From positions 310,001 to 374,000 of the forward strand of contig JAISGN010000008.1 in NCBI GenBank assembly GCA_031263015.1: 64,000 nt of DNA, written 5' to 3'. This DNA is from Bacteroidales bacterium (GTDB lineage: Bacteria; Bacteroidota; Bacteroidia; Bacteroidales; P3). Made by a program: the position numbers and the translations under genes. Shown one piece after another: positions 36,257 through 45,661 of the stretch (position 1 is its first letter; every line of letters starts with the position of its first letter). The notes under the pieces are model-generated. The model saw only the letters and a list, made by a program, of their open reading frames with translations, was not told the DNA's origin and did not search any database.

Positions 36257-37651
36257 ATGGCAAAAAACACCTCATTAAGATGCTCCATAGTTCGCACGGA
36301 TTTTTTCAGCCGTATATTTGACGGATATATCCGATTGTCGGAGCGACTTCAAAACAAGATTTTATTCAAACCAAGTTTTACGATTTTGATTTTCGGTTTG
36401 ATTTTCGGATTTTCAAATTTCGCTGCAAAAAGTCAAAGTTATAAATATGCCTTTTATTGTTTGGACACCCTGACATCAAAAACCATGGCGGGAAGAGGCT
36501 ATCAGGATAGTGGCGACCTGCGTGCGGCAACATTTATCGCAAACGAAATGCGAACCAATTGCCTGAAACCTCTTGGCAAAACCTACTTTCAGCCATTTGA
36601 TATCAGCATTAACAACATCAATACCACCTCTTTATGCCTTCATCACAAGGATAGTGCAAAGCAGGTCGGCATTGATTTTGCGGTAAGCGGCTTTTCGCCC
36701 ACTATTGATTTGGTTCTGAAAAATGAAAAGGCGGTTGTCTTTAATTTTAAGTCGGATTTGAAAACCGAGGGCTTGAACGGCAAGACTTTAATCTTCAATC
36801 AAAATGTTGAAAAGAAGAATCGTCAGCCCCTCTCCTACTATGATGTCATTATGTTTTTAAGAGATGTGAATAAGGCGAAGATTGTTCCCACGCTTGTCAT
36901 CATTCAGGGTTTTGAAAAGATACAATATCCCATTTCTACCAAGCAAGGTTCGTATCCTGTGCTGCTTTTAAAATCTCAAAGCTTTGGAAAAAAGATTGAT
37001 TATCTGCATCTGACAATTGAATCGCAGTATATAGAAAAATATAAGACGCAAAACGTTTGGGCAATGGCTGAAGGAACGAAATGTAAGGATAGTTTCTTTG
37101 TTTTTGCAGCCCATTACGACCATTTAGGTCGCTGCGGAACGGCTTATTATCCGGGAGCAGCCGACAATGCCAGCGGAACATCGGTCGTAATGGACTTAGC
37201 AAAATATTTTTCTGCCAATCCGCCCGAATACAGTGTCGTTTTCATCTTCTTTTCGGGCGAAGAAATCGGTCTTCTCGGCTCTTCATACGCCGCCGATCAC
37301 CCTTTGATAGACCTTTCCAAGATTAAGTTTTTCTTTAATCTTGATATGTGCGGCACAGGCTCGGGAGGAGTAGCCGTAATCAATGGAAAAAAAGAAGAAA
37401 AGGCAGGAAAATGGCTGCAAAACATCAATAACGAACACCGATACTTCTTAAAGGTCAATCTTGGCGAAGAATCCTGCAACAGCGACCATTGTCCGTTTGT
37501 CAAAAAGGGCGTTCCCGCTCATTTTCTCTTCACTTACGGCTGCGAATACAATGAGTACCACACGCCTTACGACACCGGCGAGAATCTGGGCTTCACAAAA
37601 CACCTTGATTTCTGCAATCTGCTCAAAGAATTTGTTGCTACATTCCGCTAA
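36257..37651 (+). CDS. M28-family zinc metallopeptidase
   Basis: A 464-residue exported aminopeptidase-like protein. A hydrophobic segment near residues 40-56 (SFTILIFGLIFGFSNFAA) acts as signal or anchor after an unusually long N-terminus; a later start is possible. The two-zinc site is complete: H286 (AAHYDHLG), D303 (AADNASG), E335/E336 (SGEEIGLLGS), D363 (NLDMCG) and H435 (EYHTPYDT). The substrate is unknown. It ends beside a parS-like site. Confidence 0.9.
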   Translation: MAKNTSLRCSIVRTDFFSRIFDGYIRLSERLQNKILFKPSFTILIFGLIFGFSNFAAKSQSYKYAFYCLDTLTSKTMAGRGYQDSGDLRAATFIANEMRTNCLKPLGKTYFQPFDISINNINTTSLCLHHKDSAKQVGIDFAVSGFSPTIDLVLKNEKAVVFNFKSDLKTEGLNGKTLIFNQNVEKKNRQPLSYYDVIMFLRDVNKAKIVPTLVIIQGFEKIQYPISTKQGSYPVLLLKSQSFGKKIDYLHLTIESQYIEKYKTQNVWAMAEGTKCKDSFFVFAAHYDHLGRCGTAYYPGAADNASGTSVVMDLAKYFSANPPEYSVVFIFFSGEEIGLLGSSYAADHPLIDLSKIKFFFNLDMCGTGSGGVAVINGKKEEKAGKWLQNINNEHRYFLKVNLGEESCNSDHCPFVKKGVPAHFLFTYGCEYNEYHTPYDTGENLGFTKHLDFCNLLKEFVATFR

Positions 37652-37667
37652 GGTTTCACGTGAAAAT
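37652..37667. promoter_or_regulatory. parS-like site
   Basis: GGTTTCACGTGAAAAT contains the full GTTTCACGTGAAA core (13 of 16 parS positions). It is intergenic, directly after the M28 stop codon and 3.1 kb right of the candidate origin. Confidence 0.6.
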
Positions 37668-37755
37668 ATTGAAATAAGTTTCCGCTTTTATGAAATCAAA
37701 AGCCCTGGCAGCCTTGTGCTGAAAGGCTTTGCTAAGGCTTGATTTCATTTTGATG

Positions 37756-37818
37756 AAACCTTGTTTCGCTCGCACCAAAGGCTGCTTTATTTTCGCCAAA
37801 CAGCGTTTGGTTTTAGCC
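37756..37818. repeat. 21-bp unit array (3 units)
   Basis: Units start at 37756, 37777 and 37798 (AAACCTTGTTTCGCTCGC, AAAGGCTGCTTTATTTTC, AAACAGCGTTTGGTTTTAGC). A fourth, decayed unit may follow at 37819. The first unit closely matches the one at 53828. Confidence 0.78.
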
Positions 37819-37876
37819 AAACAAAAGGTGTTTCTATTTTTCTGATTTATTATTTTGACATTTGTTTATTGTTTTG

Positions 37877-37884
37877 TATCTTTG
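37877..37884 (+). promoter_or_regulatory. Promoter of the 114-residue hypothetical
   Basis: TATCTTTG with TTTTG at 37853-37857, spacing 19 nt, a full Bacteroidota promoter. Confidence 0.65.
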
Positions 37885-37928
37885 CAGCCTGTAAGATAAT
37901 TTTAAACAAATTTAAAAAATACAAAACT

Positions 37929-38273
37929 ATGAATGAAAAAGATGATTTAAGAGAAGTAGAAAAGGTTTTAACACCAGATGTTATTGATAAAGTATTAGAA
38001 ACTTTGAAAGATGAATTTAATTCTCATGACTTTATTGAGGAGTTTATTAAATCGGAGCCTAAAAAGTATATGCGTTTAGTTGAAGAGTATTGGAAAAAGA
38101 TTGACGAGAATGAAAAACAGAAACCTATTTCCGAATTTTTATTTGGATATCTTCATGGGAATATAGGTAGCCATCTTTATAATAGTAGAAAAATGGAATG
38201 GATAGGTCGTGTAGATAGTGAGAATATTTTTGGGAGACTTTCTAAATGCTCTCGTTGGAGGAAGAAGCAATAG
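37929..38273 (+). CDS. Hypothetical acidic 114-residue protein
   Basis: Not recognised. The start at 37929 (MNEKDDLREVEKVL) follows the promoter by 44 nt; the longer reading from 37761 runs through repeats and the promoter and is rejected. The protein is helical, with DFIEEFIKSEPKKYMRLVEE, and ends in a basic segment (FGRLSKCSRWRKKQ). No signal peptide or membrane helix. It forms a one-gene unit with a terminator at 38296-38328. Confidence 0.65.
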   Translation: MNEKDDLREVEKVLTPDVIDKVLETLKDEFNSHDFIEEFIKSEPKKYMRLVEEYWKKIDENEKQKPISEFLFGYLHGNIGSHLYNSRKMEWIGRVDSENIFGRLSKCSRWRKKQ

Positions 38274-38295
38274 TAGATTTTTATTAAGTCTGATA

Positions 38296-38328
38296 AAATG
38301 CCTGCTGTGATACTGACCGCAGGCATTT
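38296..38328 (+). terminator. Rho-independent terminator
   Basis: AAATGCCTGC (38296-38305) pairs with GCAGGCATTT (38319-38328), followed by GCTTTTA. Confidence 0.82.
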
Positions 38329-38368
38329 GCTTTTATATAGGCGAGACGCACTTTATCCGAATTTTTAT

Positions 38369-38376
38369 TACTTTTG
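38369..38376 (+). promoter_or_regulatory. -7 box of hutU
   Basis: TACTTTTG (TAnnTTTG), 42 nt before the hutU ATG. Confidence 0.55.
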
Positions 38377-38418
38377 CCATAGATATACTAAGATTTAGAC
38401 TAAAAAATAACAAAAGAT

Positions 38419-40410
38419 ATGACATTCAAAGAACAGATTGTAGAGGGCATTCCAAGTTATTTGCCCGTTAAGAAAGAATATGATGCGTCCGTTAGCCACG
38501 CTCCAAAACGCAAGGACATACTTACCGATGACCAAAAGAGGCTTGCTTTGCGCAATGCTTTAAGATATTTTCCCGAAACCTTGCATAAGGAATTGGCAAA
38601 GGAGTTTGCAGAGGAGTTAAAGAAGTACGGCAGAATTTATATGTATCGTTATCGTCCCGATTACGAGATGTATGCCCGTCCTATTGGAGAGTATCCAGCC
38701 AAATGCAAGCAGGCAGCGGCTATAATGCTGATGATTCAAAACAATCTTGACCCTGCTGTTGCTCAACACCCGCATGAACTGATTACTTACGGCGGAAACG
38801 GAGCCGTTTTTCAGAATTGGGCACAATATCGCTTGACAATGAAATATCTTTCTGAGATGACGGAAGAGCAAACGTTGGCTATGTATTCGGGACATCCTAT
38901 GGGGTTGTTCCCAAGTCATAAAGATGCTCCACGCGTTGTTGTTACTAACGGCATGATGATACCTAACTATTCAAAACCCGATGATTGGGAGCGATTCAAT
39001 GCAATGGGCGTTACGCAATATGGACAGATGACGGCAGGTTCTTATATGTATATCGGACCGCAAGGAATAGTGCATGGAACAACAATAACAGTGCTTAATG
39101 CCGGACGCAAGATTGGTAATACAGGATTAGCAGGTAAATTGTTCGTTACAGCGGGTCTTGGCGGTATGTCAGGTGCTCAGCCAAAGGCAGCAAACATTGC
39201 AGGATGCGTATCAATAACGGCTGAAATCAATCCTTTGGCTACAGAAAAAAGGCATTCTCAAGGTTGGGTTGATGAGGCTTATAGCGACCTTGATGCTTTA
39301 ATGAAAAGGGTAGGGGAGGCACAGCAGAAAAAGGAAGTGCGGTCTTTTGCCTATCAAGGTAACATTGTAGATTTGTGGGAATACTTGGCAGAGAATAATA
39401 TCAAAGTTGATTTGGGTTCAGATCAAACCTCGCTGCATAATCCTTGGGCTGGAGGATATTATCCTGTCGGTATATCGTTTGAGGATGCTAATAAGATGAT
39501 GTCGGAACAGCCTGATGAGTTCAAAAAACGAGTACAAGAAACGTTAAGACGTCATGTTGCCGCAATAAATAAACTGACCGCAAAAGGAATGTATTTCTTT
39601 GATTATGGCAATGCTTTTCTTCTGGAATCTTCTCGTGCAGGTGCTGATATTATGAAGGCAGACGGCACTTTCCGTTACCCGTCTTATGTGCAGGATATAA
39701 TGGGTCCTATGTGTTTTGATTACGGATTTGGTCCTTTCCGTTGGGTTTGTACTTCCGGTACGGCGGAAGATTTGGATATTACGGACAAAATAGCGATGGA
39801 AGTCTTGGAAGAGATTGCTAAAAACTCACCTGCTGAAATTCAGCAGCAGATGCGTGATAATATTCAATGGATTGAGGGTGCTAAGGCAAATCATCTTGTT
39901 GTCGGTTCGCAGGCTCGTATTTTGTATGCCGACTGTGAGGGGCGTACAAAGATTGCTTCCGCTTTCAATAAGGCAATTCGTGAAGGGCGTATCTCGTCTC
40001 CTGTTGTTCTTGGCAGGGATCATCACGATGTTTCAGGCACTGATTCCCCGTTTAGAGAGACTTCAAATATATATGACGGCTCTTCATTTACGGCAGATAT
40101 GGCTGTGCAGAATTGTATTGGGGATAGTTTCAGAGGAGCCACGTGGGTATCTATTCATAATGGCGGAGGCGTAGGCTGGGGCGAGGTTATCAATGGCGGA
40201 TTTGGTATGGTGATTGATGGAACTGATGATGCCGAAAGACGATTGCGAAATATGCTGTTTTGGGATGTGAATAATGGCATATCACGTCGTTCATGGGCAA
40301 GAAATGGAGGGGCTATCTTTGCTATTAAGCGGGCAATGGAAACCGAATCTCGCCTAAAAGTAACACTGCCTAATGTTGTAGAAGACGCAGTGATAAATGA
40401 GATAATATAA
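38419..40410 (+). CDS. hutU: Urocanate hydratase
   Basis: NAD+-dependent enzyme converting urocanate to imidazolonepropionate in histidine degradation. It has 663 residues, the long Bacteroidota form. Recognised segments: YGGNGAVFQNWAQYRLTMKYL, MYSGHPMGLFPSH, VTAGLGGMSGAQPKA (NAD-binding), DLGSDQTSLHNPWAGGYYP, FRWVCTSGTAEDL and the C-terminal WVSIHNGGGVGWGEVINGGF. Other hut genes are not adjacent, so the pathway is either scattered or partial. A restriction-modification pair follows after 23 nt. Confidence 0.95.
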   Translation: MTFKEQIVEGIPSYLPVKKEYDASVSHAPKRKDILTDDQKRLALRNALRYFPETLHKELAKEFAEELKKYGRIYMYRYRPDYEMYARPIGEYPAKCKQAAAIMLMIQNNLDPAVAQHPHELITYGGNGAVFQNWAQYRLTMKYLSEMTEEQTLAMYSGHPMGLFPSHKDAPRVVVTNGMMIPNYSKPDDWERFNAMGVTQYGQMTAGSYMYIGPQGIVHGTTITVLNAGRKIGNTGLAGKLFVTAGLGGMSGAQPKAANIAGCVSITAEINPLATEKRHSQGWVDEAYSDLDALMKRVGEAQQKKEVRSFAYQGNIVDLWEYLAENNIKVDLGSDQTSLHNPWAGGYYPVGISFEDANKMMSEQPDEFKKRVQETLRRHVAAINKLTAKGMYFFDYGNAFLLESSRAGADIMKADGTFRYPSYVQDIMGPMCFDYGFGPFRWVCTSGTAEDLDITDKIAMEVLEEIAKNSPAEIQQQMRDNIQWIEGAKANHLVVGSQARILYADCEGRTKIASAFNKAIREGRISSPVVLGRDHHDVSGTDSPFRETSNIYDGSSFTADMAVQNCIGDSFRGATWVSIHNGGGVGWGEVINGGFGMVIDGTDDAERRLRNMLFWDVNNGISRRSWARNGGAIFAIKRAMETESRLKVTLPNVVEDAVINEII

Positions 40411-40433
40411 ATGTAATAATAAATTCGGAAAAT

Positions 40434-41087
40434 ATGAATCAGGATTTAGCACAAATAGTTACTTGTTATGCAACAAAGCCTCACAAAGCCTTAAATGAGT
40501 TGTTGCTAAGTAAGTCAAAAGATAATTTAATAGCATCTTTAACAGATTTGTTGACGACTTATATTAATGACAAAAATTCTTCCTCATTAAGAGAGTTTAT
40601 AACAGTATCTATTGCAGGATATGAACATAATCCGAATAAATTAGGGTATAATGGCTATAAACATAATTCTGCAATTGGAGGAATGCCAATATCTTGCGAA
40701 GCGAAACCTAAAAATATTCAATCAGAGGGCTACGAACAAAGAAAAACTAAGCCAAAACTTAATGGAGAAGGAGGCTTTAATGATTATACCATTGAACGCT
40801 TAAAAAAGGATATAATAGAAAATCCAAATATACTTTCAAGTGGATTTATTGATGGGCAATTACTCTACATTTTAGAATTTCCATTTTCAGTTATCGTACC
40901 CAGATTAAAATCTCAAATTCCTGAAACCCGACAAGTAGGCACATATACACGGATGGCAAATTTTAATTTTTCTCACTATAAGGAAGGAGCAATAAAAATA
41001 GTTTATCTTAATAAGGATGCAATAGAGCAGAATAGAAAATATTTCAATGGACATTTTTACGAATATTTAATGTTAATGGGAAAGTAA
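40434..41087 (+). CDS. Candidate type II restriction endonuclease
   Basis: A 217-residue protein directly before a DNA methyltransferase; its stop codon abuts the methyltransferase ATG. A PD-(D/E)xK-like core is visible: GYEHNPNKLGYNG with E64, then ISCEAKPKNI with the E89-A-K91 dyad. I do not recognise the recognition-site subfamily. AT-richness is higher than in hutU, consistent with acquisition. The gene has no clear promoter of its own and may be read through from hutU. Confidence 0.75.
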   Translation: MNQDLAQIVTCYATKPHKALNELLLSKSKDNLIASLTDLLTTYINDKNSSSLREFITVSIAGYEHNPNKLGYNGYKHNSAIGGMPISCEAKPKNIQSEGYEQRKTKPKLNGEGGFNDYTIERLKKDIIENPNILSSGFIDGQLLYILEFPFSVIVPRLKSQIPETRQVGTYTRMANFNFSHYKEGAIKIVYLNKDAIEQNRKYFNGHFYEYLMLMGK

Positions 41088-41969
41088 ATGGAACTTAATA
41101 ATATTATTTGTGGAAATACATTAGATGTGCTAAGAACCTTTGAAGATGGTATAGTAGATTTATCTATAACATCTCCGCCGTATAATAAGCAAGAAAAGCA
41201 TAAAGGGTGGCTTGTCAAAAATGTAAAATATGATACGTACAAAGATATTAAAACAGAGGAAGAATATCAGCAGGAACAAATAGATGTTCTTAATGAAATT
41301 TACAGAATAACAAAGGAGGGAGGCTCTTTTTTTTATAATCATAAAACAAGATGGGATAGAGGGCAGATGTTCCACCCTATTCAGTGGCTTTGTAAGACTA
41401 ATTGGGTTATACGACAGGAAATAATTTGGGATAGAATGATTGCAGCCAACATAAGAGGCTGGCGATATTGGCAGGTAGATGAGAGAATTTATTGGTTATA
41501 TAAGCCAAAGGGCAATAATAAAATTGGAGAGGAATTAGAATCTCGTCATGCCTTGCTTACCTCTATTTGGCGTTTCGCTCCGGAAAGGAATAATCCTCAC
41601 CCTGCTCCATTTCCAATAACTTTGCCTGCAAGGATAATTCATTCGGTTATGAATGGATGTGATGGTTTGGTGTTAGACCCTTATTGTGGTAGCGGAACAA
41701 CATTGGTTGCCGCAAAATTGTTAAATAAGAATTATCTCGGAATAGATATTTCTTCTGAATATATTGATTTTGCTGTTCGCAGATTGAGTAATGCTTCCTC
41801 TGAAAAGCAAATTGTTGATGAGGAATTGCAGAGGCATGTTGTACAAAAAACTTTTCAGCAGCGTAAAGAAAAAGGGGAATTTACAGGACGATTTAAGTCG
41901 GATGCCGTATCGGATAATACTATCGTTGCTTCGCAGCAAAAATCTTTGGAGCTTGATTTGTTTTGTTAG
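41088..41969 (+). CDS. Type II DNA methyltransferase, beta-class
   Basis: A 293-residue S-adenosylmethionine-dependent DNA methyltransferase. Motif IV TSPPY lies at residues 28-32 and motif I DPYCGSGTT at 197-205, the beta order. SPPY is most common in N4-cytosine enzymes but also occurs in some N6-adenine ones, so the modified base is open. An extension of about 45 residues follows the catalytic domain. It pairs with the preceding endonuclease candidate. Confidence 0.9.
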   Translation: MELNNIICGNTLDVLRTFEDGIVDLSITSPPYNKQEKHKGWLVKNVKYDTYKDIKTEEEYQQEQIDVLNEIYRITKEGGSFFYNHKTRWDRGQMFHPIQWLCKTNWVIRQEIIWDRMIAANIRGWRYWQVDERIYWLYKPKGNNKIGEELESRHALLTSIWRFAPERNNPHPAPFPITLPARIIHSVMNGCDGLVLDPYCGSGTTLVAAKLLNKNYLGIDISSEYIDFAVRRLSNASSEKQIVDEELQRHVVQKTFQQRKEKGEFTGRFKSDAVSDNTIVASQQKSLELDLFC

Positions 41970-42050
41970 ACATTAGAAGTAAATAGATGGAAATCTTATT
42001 TGAAATTATTGAAGCTTTGCTTTTTCATATTGAAACCAAATAAAAAATAA

Positions 42051-42557
42051 ATGAAACAATGGTTTGCTTTATACACTCAGCCTCGTAGGGAAAAGGCTCT
42101 TGATAAAGAACTTGCAAAAAGAGGTATTGAGGCATATCTTCCGCTTAAATCTACATTAAGACAATGGAAAGACAGGAAGAAAAGGGTTGATATGCCTCTG
42201 ATTCCTTCGTATCTGTTTGTTAAAACAGAGATTCAGGATTTTTATAACGTATTGCAGTTAAGCGGAGCAGTGAAATTTGTCTATTTTGAGGGCAAACCCG
42301 TGCCTGTTCCCCAGCATCAGATTGATTCAATGAGGCTTTTGTTGGATAAAGAGATTGAATTTGAAATGCGGCTTGCTGATGTACATGTAGGAGACAGGGT
42401 AAGAATACGTGAAGGAAGGTTTGCCGGACTCACAGGTATTGTTAAAAATGAAAAAGGCAAGACAAGGTTTTGCGTTGTCGTTGATGTATTGCGGTTAGAT
42501 TTGACAATAGAGATTGATAAAGAAGAAGTTCAATTAGTAGATATAATAAAATATTAA
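42051..42557 (+). CDS. UpxY/LoaP-like NusG paralogue (antiterminator)
   Basis: A 168-residue NusG-family protein: N-terminal NGN domain (MKQWFALYTQPRREKALDKE, then PSYLFVKTE) and C-terminal KOW motif (VGDRVRIREGRFAGLTGIV). The N-terminus is of the specialised UpxY type used to antiterminate surface-polysaccharide operons. No such operon follows; sppA starts 4 nt downstream. Its target is therefore unknown. Confidence 0.88.
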   Translation: MKQWFALYTQPRREKALDKELAKRGIEAYLPLKSTLRQWKDRKKRVDMPLIPSYLFVKTEIQDFYNVLQLSGAVKFVYFEGKPVPVPQHQIDSMRLLLDKEIEFEMRLADVHVGDRVRIREGRFAGLTGIVKNEKGKTRFCVVVDVLRLDLTIEIDKEEVQLVDIIKY

Positions 42558-42561
42558 AGAA

Positions 42562-44346
42562 ATGAAACAGTTTTTTAAGTTTATGTTCGCATCGTGTTTG
42601 GGAATCTTAATTTCTGCGGTGCTTTTCATCATTGCGATAATAGGAGTCATCTCTGCGGTTGTCGCTTCTTCCGAACCGGATGTGCAGATTGCCGATAATT
42701 CGGTGCTGGTGCTGAATCTTGACAAGCCTATTTACGATAGAGAAGTTAATGACTTCTCTGCGGCTTTTGATGTCTTATCCGGTGAAATTGATATGAGACC
42801 TTCCATCGGCTTAACGGAGTTTCTGGAAGTTGTAAAGAAAGCAAAAACGGATGATAAGATAAAAGCGATAATGCTTGACGTCTCTGTGTTGCAGGCAAAC
42901 GGCTGGGCAACGGTGGAGGAGATGAGAAACGCTCTTGCGGACTTCAAAACATCGGGCAAAAAGGTCTATGCATACAGCGATTTGTGCATGCAAAACACAT
43001 ATTACCTTTTAAGCGTTGCGGATAGCATTTATATAAACCCCGCAGGTATGATTATGCTGACCGGACTTGGTGCTGAGGTGATGTATTTCAAAGATATGCT
43101 GGCAAAATTTGATATAGACGTTGATTTGATTCGCCCTTCCAACAACGCATACAAAAGTGCCGGTGAGCCGTATATTGCCAACAAGATGTCGGATGCCAAC
43201 AGAGAACAGATAAAAACTTACCTCAACTCTATATGGGGACATATCGCCGCAAACATTGCCGATTCCCGCAAGATAAGTCTTGATGTGCTTAATGATAAAG
43301 TCGCAAACCTTGATGCGTTTTTGCCGCAAGATGCTCTTGAAGCCAAACTTGTGGATAAATTAACGTTCAGAACAGATGTTGAGGAACTGATAGCAAAACA
43401 GGTTAAAGCCAAAAGCGGCAACCAAGGCAAGGTTACATTCGTCAAATACCTCAAATACAGAAATTCAATGCCCGTTATCACCACCTCGCAAAAAGAGAAT
43501 ATTGCCATCGTTTATGCTTTCGGTGAAGTGAAACAAGGTAAGGGCGGCGATTTGTCAATAGGCAATGAAACCTTAGTGCGTGCCATCCGCAAGGCTGTTG
43601 ATAACAAAAGAGTGAAAGCAATCGTCCTTCGTGTTAATTCACCAGGCGGCAGTGCTATTGCTTCGGAAGAGATAACCAATGAGGTCATTAAAGCAACCAA
43701 AATCAAGCCTGTAATCGTTTCAATGGGCGATTTGGCGGCGTCAGCGGGCTATGAAATTTCTTCAAACGCCACAAAAATAGTCGCATCACCAACAACCCTG
43801 ACCGGCTCTATTGGAGTCTTCGGTATGTCTCCTAATTTCGGTAAATTATTACGCAACAAGCTCGGAATAGTCTTTGATACCGTTCAAACGCATGCAAATT
43901 CCGTTATGCTGTCCGTTACTAAGCCTATGTCCAAACAGGGTCGTATGGTTATGCAACGCAATGTGGAGAATTTTTATCAAAACTTCATTGAAAAAGTTGC
44001 TCAGGGCAGGGGATTGAAAAAAGATTTCGTGGATAGCATTGCAAGAGGCAGAGTTTGGACAGGTGCAGATGCGAAGGCTCTTGGCTTGGTTGATGAAATC
44101 GGAGGCTTGAATAAGGCTATTGAAACGGCGGCAAAACAGGCTAATCTGAAATCTTACGGCATAGTGAGCTATCCTTCTCAAAAAGATTTCGTGTCTCAGA
44201 TTCTTAATGCCGCAAGCGGAAATGACGATATCAAACTTTACGGCAATAATCCTTCAAAAGCCTCTAATCTATTCAGGCAATTGCAGGATATTTCCGAGAT
44301 GCAGGGTGTTCAAAAGCGGCTTCCGTTTGTTTTAACCATAGAATAA
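42562..44346 (+). CDS. sppA: Signal peptide peptidase SppA, 67K type
   Basis: Inner-membrane serine protease that degrades cleaved signal peptides. It has 594 residues in the two-repeat form: an N-terminal membrane helix (residues 5-36), catalytic Lys198 in NNAYKSAGEPY of the first half, and catalytic Ser394 in GDLAASAGYEISSNA of the second half, with TLTGSIGVFG after it. The start lies 4 nt after the NusG-like gene, suggesting coupled expression. Together with LepB it covers signal-peptide removal and turnover. Confidence 0.94.
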   Translation: MKQFFKFMFASCLGILISAVLFIIAIIGVISAVVASSEPDVQIADNSVLVLNLDKPIYDREVNDFSAAFDVLSGEIDMRPSIGLTEFLEVVKKAKTDDKIKAIMLDVSVLQANGWATVEEMRNALADFKTSGKKVYAYSDLCMQNTYYLLSVADSIYINPAGMIMLTGLGAEVMYFKDMLAKFDIDVDLIRPSNNAYKSAGEPYIANKMSDANREQIKTYLNSIWGHIAANIADSRKISLDVLNDKVANLDAFLPQDALEAKLVDKLTFRTDVEELIAKQVKAKSGNQGKVTFVKYLKYRNSMPVITTSQKENIAIVYAFGEVKQGKGGDLSIGNETLVRAIRKAVDNKRVKAIVLRVNSPGGSAIASEEITNEVIKATKIKPVIVSMGDLAASAGYEISSNATKIVASPTTLTGSIGVFGMSPNFGKLLRNKLGIVFDTVQTHANSVMLSVTKPMSKQGRMVMQRNVENFYQNFIEKVAQGRGLKKDFVDSIARGRVWTGADAKALGLVDEIGGLNKAIETAAKQANLKSYGIVSYPSQKDFVSQILNAASGNDDIKLYGNNPSKASNLFRQLQDISEMQGVQKRLPFVLTIE

Positions 44347-44375
44347 TCTGTTCCTGTAACCTTTCGTGATACCGA

Positions 44376-45584
44376 ATGCATAGATTTTTTATATCAATCG
44401 TTTGTTTGACGATTTGTGTCTTCAATTTGTCGGCACAGGTCGCCTCTTACGAACCGATAAGCAAAGAAAAAGAAGCCGAAATCAAAGCATTATTGGCGGC
44501 AAACAAGGCAAAAGCGTTCTTTGAAGGCGGCAATATCAATATAGGTCGCTTTTATATTGGTCCCGTTCTTCATTTCCTGCATTTTAATCCAATAGAAAAG
44601 GCGCGCATTCGGCTTAGCGGCGGATTGAAACTTGATAACGGCTTGTCGTTTTTTGCTATGGGGGCATACGGAACAAAAGATAGGGCATGGAAGTATGATT
44701 TCGCTGCGGCATATCGCTTTAAAACCTCCGCAAGGTCGCATAATAATATAGCCTTATCATTTACCGACAATACATATCTGCCTTATCTTTCCGACTATGA
44801 CCATTTGCTCAATTCCACATTTGAGGATGCCGATTTCTTTCTTTTTCACAGGCGGCGCTTACGGCTTTCGGATAAAATGTCTTTTGATTTTAATGCGTTG
44901 AGGTTTGATGTTGAGGCGAGTTTCTCACGTAATCGCAACAGCAAATACGACCCTCAAAAAGAGAAGCAAGGTGTTAAATTCATTAAGGCAAACTTCTATA
45001 TGCCGATGTTGCAATTAACGCTTGCCAAACGTGATAATACGCCAAAAGGAGATGTTATCGTGTCCCGCTATTGCGATTTCCCTACAATGATTTCCGTTTC
45101 CGCCGCAAGAGAGTTCTTCATAAATGACCCGGGAGTTGATAATCGCAATCGCTTTACCTTGAATGCTCAATGCCGAATCCCCTTTGACGATTATAAAGCA
45201 GGCTGTGCCGACATCGGAATAGCCGCAGGGTACATTACAAAGGACGTTTCACGTGGAGGATTGTACTTTCCGCAGTCGCAAACAGGCTATGTATCACGCT
45301 CTTACGCCTTTTTGTTGATACCCTATTCTCGTTTCGCTACCACAAAATACCTTTCGCCTGTGATAAGCCTTAACAGCGGCGGAATGTTGCTTAACAATAT
45401 TCCGTTCTTTCGGCGGTTTCACGGCAACGAATTCCTGAATTACAAACTTTATATCTCGCCTTACAAGCCTTATCACGAGGTTTCGTTCGGCGTGGATAAT
45501 GTTTTGGATATTTGCGGCTTTGAACTGGCGTGGTCTTCGCTCAATAAATGGGGCGTTTTCCTGCGATTGAGAGTTGATTTCTAA
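44376..45584 (+). CDS. Outer-membrane beta-barrel protein, DUF5686-like barrel only
   Basis: A 402-residue exported protein with signal peptide (MHRFFISIVCLTICVFNLSA). From residue 60 it resembles the C-terminal barrel of DUF5686 proteins: FNPIEKARIRLSGGLKLDNGLSF and AYGTKDRAWKYDFAAAYRF. It ends in alternating residues with terminal Phe (FLRLRVDF), a barrel insertion signal. The N-terminal carboxypeptidase-regulatory part of full DUF5686 proteins is missing, so this is a short variant. Transport substrate unknown. Confidence 0.78.
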   Translation: MHRFFISIVCLTICVFNLSAQVASYEPISKEKEAEIKALLAANKAKAFFEGGNINIGRFYIGPVLHFLHFNPIEKARIRLSGGLKLDNGLSFFAMGAYGTKDRAWKYDFAAAYRFKTSARSHNNIALSFTDNTYLPYLSDYDHLLNSTFEDADFFLFHRRRLRLSDKMSFDFNALRFDVEASFSRNRNSKYDPQKEKQGVKFIKANFYMPMLQLTLAKRDNTPKGDVIVSRYCDFPTMISVSAAREFFINDPGVDNRNRFTLNAQCRIPFDDYKAGCADIGIAAGYITKDVSRGGLYFPQSQTGYVSRSYAFLLIPYSRFATTKYLSPVISLNSGGMLLNNIPFFRRFHGNEFLNYKLYISPYKPYHEVSFGVDNVLDICGFELAWSSLNKWGVFLRLRVDF

Positions 45585-45661
45585 ACTTGGGCAATTCGTA
45601 AAGGCGTTCTAATATTCTCTTGTTTGCCTCTGTCGTACAACATCTTGCATTGGTGAAAATG

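Noticed and set aside
37761-38273. 170-codon version of the hypothetical at 37929
   Set aside because: The extra N-terminus comes from repeats and the promoter region.
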